From: Comamonadaceae bacterium
GTDB taxonomy: Bacteria; Pseudomonadota; Gammaproteobacteria; Burkholderiales; Burkholderiaceae_C
Reading direction: 5' to 3'
Assembly (NCBI GenBank): GCA_013298415.1
Contig: JAAFHN010000051.1
Location: forward strand, 1-10,729
Length of the DNA: 10,729 nucleotides
Shown here: positions 7,107-10,729 of the stretch, piece by piece
How the letters are laid out: each line of letters opens with the position of its first letter
Position numbering within the stretch: the stretch's first letter is position 1
Made by a program: the position numbers and the translations under genes
Notes under the pieces: model-generated
The model's database searches: none
The model's input: the letters and a program-made list of their open reading frames with translations, nothing else
What the model was told of the DNA's origin: nothing

Positions 7107-7385
7107 CTACTGATTCGGCGCGTCGCCGTCGCCTTTGTTTTTGCTCTTCATCACAAAGCCATAAATCGCCAGAAGGATGAGCGCGCCCACGATGCTGCCG
7201 ATGAAGCCCGCGCCAGAGCCCGCTTTGTAAAGGCCAAGTGCCTGGCCCAAGAAGCCGGCAACGAAGGAGCCAGCAATGCCAAGCACTGCCGTCAAGATCA
7301 TGCCCAGCTTTTGCTCGCCGGGCATGAGGGCCCGCGCGATCAAGCCCACCACAAAACCCACGATGACCATCCACACGTATGACAT
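7107..7385 (-). CDS. GlsB/YeaQ/YmgE family stress-response membrane protein
   Basis: A 92-residue membrane protein of the family once called transglycosylase-associated. It shows three hydrophobic segments (about 3-20, 28-50 and 58-78), the characteristic FVVGLIARALMPGEQK after the first, glycine zippers GIAGSFVAGFLGQALG and GAGFIGSIVGALILL, and a short charged cytoplasmic tail. Length matches the family (about 80-95). Family members are often induced by stationary-phase, acid or envelope stress; the molecular activity is not known. The ATG has a good ribosome site, GGAGT at 7392-7396, six bases upstream. It is the first gene of the minus-strand trio. A 5-bp GC hairpin (GCTGG/CCAGC, 7405-7420) lies in its 5' region, between it and the queF stop. 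Confidence 0.93.
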   Translation of the reverse strand: MSYVWMVIVGFVVGLIARALMPGEQKLGMILTAVLGIAGSFVAGFLGQALGLYKAGSGAGFIGSIVGALILLAIYGFVMKSKNKGDGDAPNQ

Positions 7386-7469
7386 TTTGATACTCCGGTG
7401 TGTCGCTGGAAGATCCCAGCCGCTCAGATGTTAAGGCGAATTTCTACGCTCGGCGCTTGCTGAGGCTCC

Positions 7470-8360
7470 CTACTGACGGGCGCCGCGCACGCTGGCTGGC
7501 AAAGCCTGTGGGTAGCTGGAGCGAATGGGGTTGATGTCGAGCCCGCCGCGCCGCGTGTAGCGGGTGTAAACGGCCAATTTGCTTGGCTTGCACACGGCCC
7601 AAATGTCGGCAAACATGCGCTCGCAGCAGTGCTCGTGAAAATCTTGGTGATTGCGAAAGCTCACGATGTAGCGCAGCAGCGAGGCGTGGTCGATGGCTGG
7701 GCCTGCGTAGCTCACCTGCACGCTGCCCCAATCGGGCTGGTTGGTGACGGGGCAGTTGCTCTTGAGCAGGTGGCTCACCAAGGTTTCCTCCATGGGCGCA
7801 CTGATGTGGTCTGCGCTCAAAAACGCGGCATCGGGCGTCGCCGCCGGGTCGCATTCCAAATCGAGGCGATCCAGGTTGGTGCCCTCCAGCTCAGCGATTT
7901 TTTGCTTGGCAAAGTCCTGGGACTCGATCAGGCTCAGGCCAATCATCGGCGGATTTGGCAGGCCATCCCAGAGCGCAACAGACAAGTCTTTGCGGATGCA
8001 ATCGCGCACCGCTTGCGCATCTTCAAAACGCGAGTTGTGCAGGCTGTTGAGGTAGAGCTTGAAGCTTTTGCTCTCTACCATGCAAGGCGTGTCGCAGGGG
8101 ATCGTGAAGCTGGCAATCGCCACCTGCGGCTTGCCGCGCGGCGTGAGCCAGCTCAGCTCATATGCCGTCCACAAATCTGCGCCCACGAAAGGCAGCGGCT
8201 GATCGCCGTCGATGCCAATGGCTTCTCGGTTGGGCGCTCGGTGCAATCGGTAGAGCAGGCCAGGGTGGTAGCTCTCGCTTGCGTGCGACGCTTTTCCGAG
8301 GGGCGATTCGTTGATCTCGCGCCGGATTTCGGCATCCAACTCTGCGCTTGGGCGAATCAC
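7470..8360 (-). CDS. queF: NADPH-dependent 7-cyano-7-deazaguanine reductase QueF
   Basis: QueF reduces the nitrile of preQ0 to the aminomethyl group of preQ1 using two NADPH, the last step before Tgt inserts the base into tRNA for queuosine. The product is 296 residues, the long two-module T-fold form found in proteobacteria. The QueF signature ESKSFKLYLNS is at 96-106; the nucleophilic cysteine is C203 in LLKSNCPVTNQPDWGS with D210; H242 and E243 lie in FHEHCCERMF; the C-terminus carries YTRRGGLDINPIRS. All catalytic positions are present. The start chosen is GTG at 8360, overlapping the hydrolase stop as GTGA. The frame extends upstream to an ATG at 8510, but that stretch lies inside the hydrolase gene and has no QueF resemblance. 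No preQ1 riboswitch or other queuosine gene is visible nearby. Confidence 0.96.
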   Translation of the reverse strand: MIRPSAELDAEIRREINESPLGKASHASESYHPGLLYRLHRAPNREAIGIDGDQPLPFVGADLWTAYELSWLTPRGKPQVAIASFTIPCDTPCMVESKSFKLYLNSLHNSRFEDAQAVRDCIRKDLSVALWDGLPNPPMIGLSLIESQDFAKQKIAELEGTNLDRLDLECDPAATPDAAFLSADHISAPMEETLVSHLLKSNCPVTNQPDWGSVQVSYAGPAIDHASLLRYIVSFRNHQDFHEHCCERMFADIWAVCKPSKLAVYTRYTRRGGLDINPIRSSYPQALPASVRGARQ

Positions 8361-9265
8361 GCGGTTTGCCCCGCAGGCGTGTGGGCCTGCACATGCGCAA
8401 GCAATGCCTCGGTGACGAGCGGCAGCGCGGTCGGTGCGAGATCGTGGCCCCAGCCATCGATCACATGCAGCGCAGCGCCGTGGATGCGATCCGCAGTGTC
8501 TTGCCCGCAAGCCAGCGGCACGAGTGGATCGTCGCGCCCATGCAGCACGAGCGTGGGCGTGGCGATGTGGCTGAGCTGGAGGTGGCGATCCGTGTCTGCG
8601 CCAATGGCCACCATTTGCCGGAGCGTGCCCACTTGGTGCTCGCTGCGCTGCAAGCCAAGTCGCACACCCGCACGCAGAAGCTCCACATCCGCTTTGTGAA
8701 CTTTGCCGCTCAGCATCGGTAGCACGCGCAAAAAGTAAGCTTCAATCTGGGCCTGATCTTTGCTGCGCGGCCTGCCCAGAATCGCCTTCAATATCTCGGG
8801 ATTGGCACCAGGCAAGCCCCGCGCGCCGCTGGAGCTCATGATGCTCACGAGGCTCTGCACCCGATCCGGCGCAGCAATCGCCACCCGCTGCGCGATCATG
8901 CCGCCCATGCTGGCACCAATCACATGCGCCTTGCTCACTTCCAGGGCATCGAGCACGCCCACCGCATCTTGGGCCATGTCTGCCAAGGTGTAGCCGGGCT
9001 TGAGCTGGAAACCCAGGTGTTTCTTGAGCATGAGCCAAGCCATGTTGGGACGGCCTTGTTCATCAAACCACTGCGAAAGGCCGATGTCGCGGTTGTCAAA
9101 CCGAATCACACGGTAGCCCGCTTGCGCGAACGCCCGCACAAGCGCAGGCGGCCAAGCAATCAATTGCATGCCTAAGCCCATGATGAGCAGCACTACGGGT
9201 TTGCCGTCGCCAGGCGCACCCGTGTCTTCTACTTCGATCTGGATGCCGTTGGCTTTGATTTGCAT
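8357..9265 (-). CDS. Alpha/beta hydrolase
   Basis: A 302-residue cytoplasmic alpha/beta-hydrolase fold enzyme. The oxyanion-loop region is VVLLIMGLGMQLIAWP (24-39), followed by RVIRFDNRDIGLS (52-64). The nucleophile elbow is GASMGG with S119; the acid is in LHGRDDPLVP (D245 or D246) and the histidine is H274 in IDGWGHDLA. The triad is complete. The FDNRD...GLS strand and short cap (about 145-215) resemble esterase/haloalkane-dehalogenase-like members, but the substrate cannot be told from the sequence. The ATG at 9265 starts the recognisable N-terminal strand; only a weak AAAGATAG stands before it. It overlaps queF by four bases, so the two are translationally coupled even though I know of no role for this hydrolase in queuosine synthesis. 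Confidence 0.92.
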   Translation of the reverse strand: MQIKANGIQIEVEDTGAPGDGKPVVLLIMGLGMQLIAWPPALVRAFAQAGYRVIRFDNRDIGLSQWFDEQGRPNMAWLMLKKHLGFQLKPGYTLADMAQDAVGVLDALEVSKAHVIGASMGGMIAQRVAIAAPDRVQSLVSIMSSSGARGLPGANPEILKAILGRPRSKDQAQIEAYFLRVLPMLSGKVHKADVELLRAGVRLGLQRSEHQVGTLRQMVAIGADTDRHLQLSHIATPTLVLHGRDDPLVPLACGQDTADRIHGAALHVIDGWGHDLAPTALPLVTEALLAHVQAHTPAGQTA

Positions 9266-9344
9266 GAACTATCTTTTAATAGCAACGAAGTTTGTGAATA
9301 CCGTGACGGCGGGAACAAATTAACAAAAAAACGCTCCGATCCTC

Positions 9345-9434
9345 TTCCGTTCGCCCTGAGCTTGTCGAAGGGCCGGCCCCGAACTTGGCCGTCCGACAAC
9401 GGCAGAGGCTTCGACAAGCTCAGCCCGAACGGAA
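9345..9434. repeat. Long extragenic palindrome (CTGAGCTTGTCGAAG type)
   Basis: Two arms of 26 bases, 9345-9370 and 9409-9434, are reverse complements at 24 of 26 positions; only the GCCC/GCCC centre of each arm fails to pair (two mismatches). The outer part reads TTCCGTTCG, the inner part CTGAGCTTGTCGAAG. The 38-base spacer is GC-rich and contains smaller GGCC-type pairings. I recognise this as a dispersed extragenic element common in Comamonadaceae and related genomes. It lies between the oxygenase stop (9455) and the hydrolase start (9265), both minus strand, so it could end or attenuate oxygenase transcription; no T-run follows it. Confidence 0.9.
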
Positions 9435-9454
9435 TTTCGCTCCATGGACAGAAA

Positions 9455-10323
9455 CTACTTGAATTCGCCCTCGCGCATCCACTTGGTCGCCACCCACTTC
9501 TCGCCTGCGATCACGGGTGCGCCGCCGTGCAGGCTCTTGGTGCTGGGGTGGGGGCGGTCGTAGCTGAAAAAGACAGCACTGCCCTTTTGGGTGCCACTTC
9601 CAAATGCACATCGGGGAAGGTGGTGCCGCCGCCTTTTTCGGGCGAGTTCAGGTACATCACGATGGTGCCCACGCGCTGGCCGCCGCGCTTCAAAATCGTA
9701 GGCGTGCCTGGCTGCGCCGGATCGAAATAATCGTAATGAGGCTTGTACTGCGCACCGGGCTTGTAGTGCAGGATCTGCAGGCCTTCGCCGTTTTCCAGCG
9801 GCCAGTTCACGAGCTTGGCCAGGCGCTGCTCTATGCGGGCAACGAGCGGGTTTTCACCGCGCTGGAAAAACATCCCGTCGCTGGTGCGATCGGCGTTCAG
9901 CTCCTCGCCGCCGGTTTTGTTGTCCACCGTGAGCGATCGCTTCATTTTTGGATCGGCCAGCGCGATCAGCTCGTCGCATTCTTCCTCGCTCAGCACGCTG
10001 TTGAAGACCACCACCCGAGGAGAAAACATCGAAAACGCGACTTCGACCCAGCGGTCGCCGCAGTCAATGCCAAGCGGTGAGTCTGAAATCAGCGGTTCGG
10101 GCACCGGCGTACCCGCAGGCAAGCCCTGCGCTTGGGATTCGGTTTCCAGGTGCGCTTTCAGCGTGGTTTCCATGGCTTCCACAGCCACGTCTTCGCGCCA
10201 GCCGGAGGCCATCATGGATTTCAGCACCGTCTCAGGCGAGTGCCCAGCTTGCGCCTGATCCACGATCCATTTGCGCAGCTCTGGCGTGATGGTTTGAGTG
10301 AGGGTTTTGCTCATGGCGCTCAT
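9455..10323 (-). pseudogene. Prolyl 4-hydroxylase-like 2OG-Fe(II) oxygenase, frameshifted near the C-terminus
   Basis: Members of this family use 2-oxoglutarate, O2 and Fe(II) to hydroxylate proline; the natural substrate of the bacterial form is mostly unknown. Numbering from the ATG at 10323 (an ATG at 10314 is possible): a small helical N-terminal domain TPELRKWIVDQAQAGHSPE (13-31) with GWREDVAVEAM (41-51), then the jelly-roll domain VVVFNSVLSEEECDELI (104-120), RTSDGMFFQRGE (146-157), LHYKPGAQYKPHYDYFDP with H196 and D198 as iron ligands, and VGTIVMYLNSPEKGGGTTFPDV. In the uninterrupted frame the protein ends after 270 residues in a nonsense tail (stop at 9511). After the A4 run at 9585-9588 (minus strand) the next frame gives the expected end AVFFSYDRPHPSTKSLHGG and GEKWVATKWMREGEFK, supplying the third iron ligand (H266) and 2OG-binding K276, with a stop at 9455. 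One added A restores a 289-residue protein. Confidence 0.9.
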
Positions 10324-10351
10324 TTTGCCGCGAAACTTTTCAACAGCCTCC

Positions 10352-10392
10352 TTGAACGCAAAGTTCGCTAAACGAACGCGAAAGACGCAGAG
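10352..10392. repeat. Possible fragment of a dispersed GAACGCAAAG / GACGCAGAG repeat
   Basis: Upstream of the oxygenase gene, TTGAACGCAAAGTTCG is followed by CTAAACGAACGCGAAAGACGCAGAG. It contains a small inverted pair GTTCG/CGAAC (10363-10377), and GACGCAGAG (10384-10392) is nearly the reverse complement of CTCTGCGTTC at 10533-10542. Phased GAACGC/GCAGAG blocks resemble intergenic repeats in other proteobacterial genomes. It would lie in the oxygenase leader or promoter region. Support is pattern only. Confidence 0.3.
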
Positions 10393-10520
10393 TCAATCCA
10401 CATGCCGAATTGCTACGTTTTTCATAGCTGGAAACATTGAAGATACCTGGACAGAGTTTCAGAAAAACTTTGAATCCCGTTCGAAAGTCAACTTTGATTG
10501 TTTCTGTCGTGCCTCCCGCA

Positions 10521-10549
10521 CAATTTTGCGAACTCTGCGTTCAAAATTG
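10521..10549 (-). terminator. Hairpin just downstream of the right-edge gene, possible terminator
   Basis: CAATTTTG (10521-10528) and CAAAATTG (10542-10549) are perfect reverse complements. Inside, GAAC and GTTC extend the stem with a two-base bulge, leaving a five-base loop TCTGC. It begins 10 bases beyond the stop of the minus-strand gene ending at 10560. No U-tract follows on the minus strand, so a classical intrinsic terminator is not shown; it may belong to the same repeat as 10352-10392. Confidence 0.35.
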
Positions 10550-10559
10550 CCTTTTGCCC

Positions 10560-10729
10560 CTACGCCCTCACCCGAGACAAAGCGTTTTGGTAGCGCTCGC
10601 TGGCCATGAGTTCGTCCCAGGCTAAGGCGGGCAGTTGGGGCAGGAGCGCGGCCCTCCTGGCTTCGCTTTTGGGGTTTTGCTGCCACACGCCGGTGCGCAT
10701 GGAAACTTCCAGGCCGCCGATCAGTTCGT
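10560..10729 (-). CDS. C-terminal 55 residues of an unidentified protein, cut by window edge
   Basis: The minus strand from the right edge reads ELIGGLEVSMRTGVWQQNPK, then SEARRAALLPQLPALAWDEL and MASERYQNALSRVRA, ending in TAG at 10560-10562. The choice of frame is supported by protein-like composition and alternating hydrophobic positions; competing frames read as arginine/proline-rich noise. It looks like a soluble helical C-terminus. I cannot name the family from 55 residues. It is upstream, on the same strand, of the frameshifted oxygenase, about 240 bases away, so co-transcription is not obvious. Confidence 0.55.
   Translation of the reverse strand, partial: ELIGGLEVSMRTGVWQQNPKSEARRAALLPQLPALAWDELMASERYQNALSRVRA

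Noticed and set aside
7629..8699. 356-residue plus-strand frame opposite queF and the hydrolase
   Set aside because: It is antisense to two genes with complete catalytic motifs and has no recognisable domain.
9570..9600. Programmed -1 frameshifting as the explanation of the oxygenase break
   Set aside because: The codons at the junction (CCC AAA AGG) do not form an X XXY YYZ slippery heptamer and I see no internal Shine-Dalgarno or obvious downstream pseudoknot; a one-base deletion or sequencing error is simpler.
9229..9730. Open frames crossing the palindrome, with peptides such as PFALSLSKG and PFDKLRANG
   Set aside because: These are translations of the extragenic repeat itself, a known kind of false gene call; there is no ribosome site or domain.

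Overview
The window is about 10.7 kb of GC-rich, densely coded bacterial chromosome. Everything in it fits a betaproteobacterium of the order Burkholderiales, probably Comamonadaceae. The signs are the neighbourhood lolC / RpfE-like gene / recJ, the close match of each protein to Burkholderiales-type families, and an extragenic palindrome at 9345-9434 of a kind I recall as common in Comamonadaceae. The family assignment rests on recognition, not on a search.

Layout. 1-1156 (minus) is the lipoprotein-releasing ABC permease LolC, cut by the left edge. It is divergent, across 39 bases, from a plus-strand pair: an RpfE/COG4255-type conserved protein (1196-2191) and the single-strand exonuclease recJ (2188-3918), joined by an ATGA overlap. 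A plus-strand accessory stretch follows: a Uma2-family PD-(D/E)XK protein (3981-4547) ending in a 10-bp tandem repeat, a gene-poor stretch, and an OafA-type membrane acyltransferase (conserved part about 4990-6124) with an uncertain start.

From 6182 to the right edge every gene is on the minus strand. Read in transcription order from the right they are: the C-terminus of an unidentified protein (10560-10729), a prolyl 4-hydroxylase-like 2OG-Fe(II) oxygenase broken by a one-base frameshift (9455-10323), an extragenic palindrome, an alpha/beta hydrolase (8357-9265) overlapping queF by GTGA (7470-8360), then a compact trio: a GlsB/YeaQ small membrane protein (7107-7385), a DUF697/EcsC-like protein (6517-7071) and a small secreted lysine-rich protein (6182-6469).

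How the genes relate. Most are housekeeping: outer-membrane lipoprotein export (LolC), DNA repair (RecJ), tRNA queuosine synthesis (QueF). The likely co-translated pairs are RpfE-like/RecJ and hydrolase/QueF. The GlsB/DUF697-like/secreted-protein trio looks like a small envelope-related operon of unknown role. I found no CRISPR array, tRNA, rRNA, intact insertion sequence, prophage or recognisable defence island, and no convincing new multi-gene system. The items most worth a second look are the frameshifted oxygenase, the uncharacterised trio and the repeat elements.
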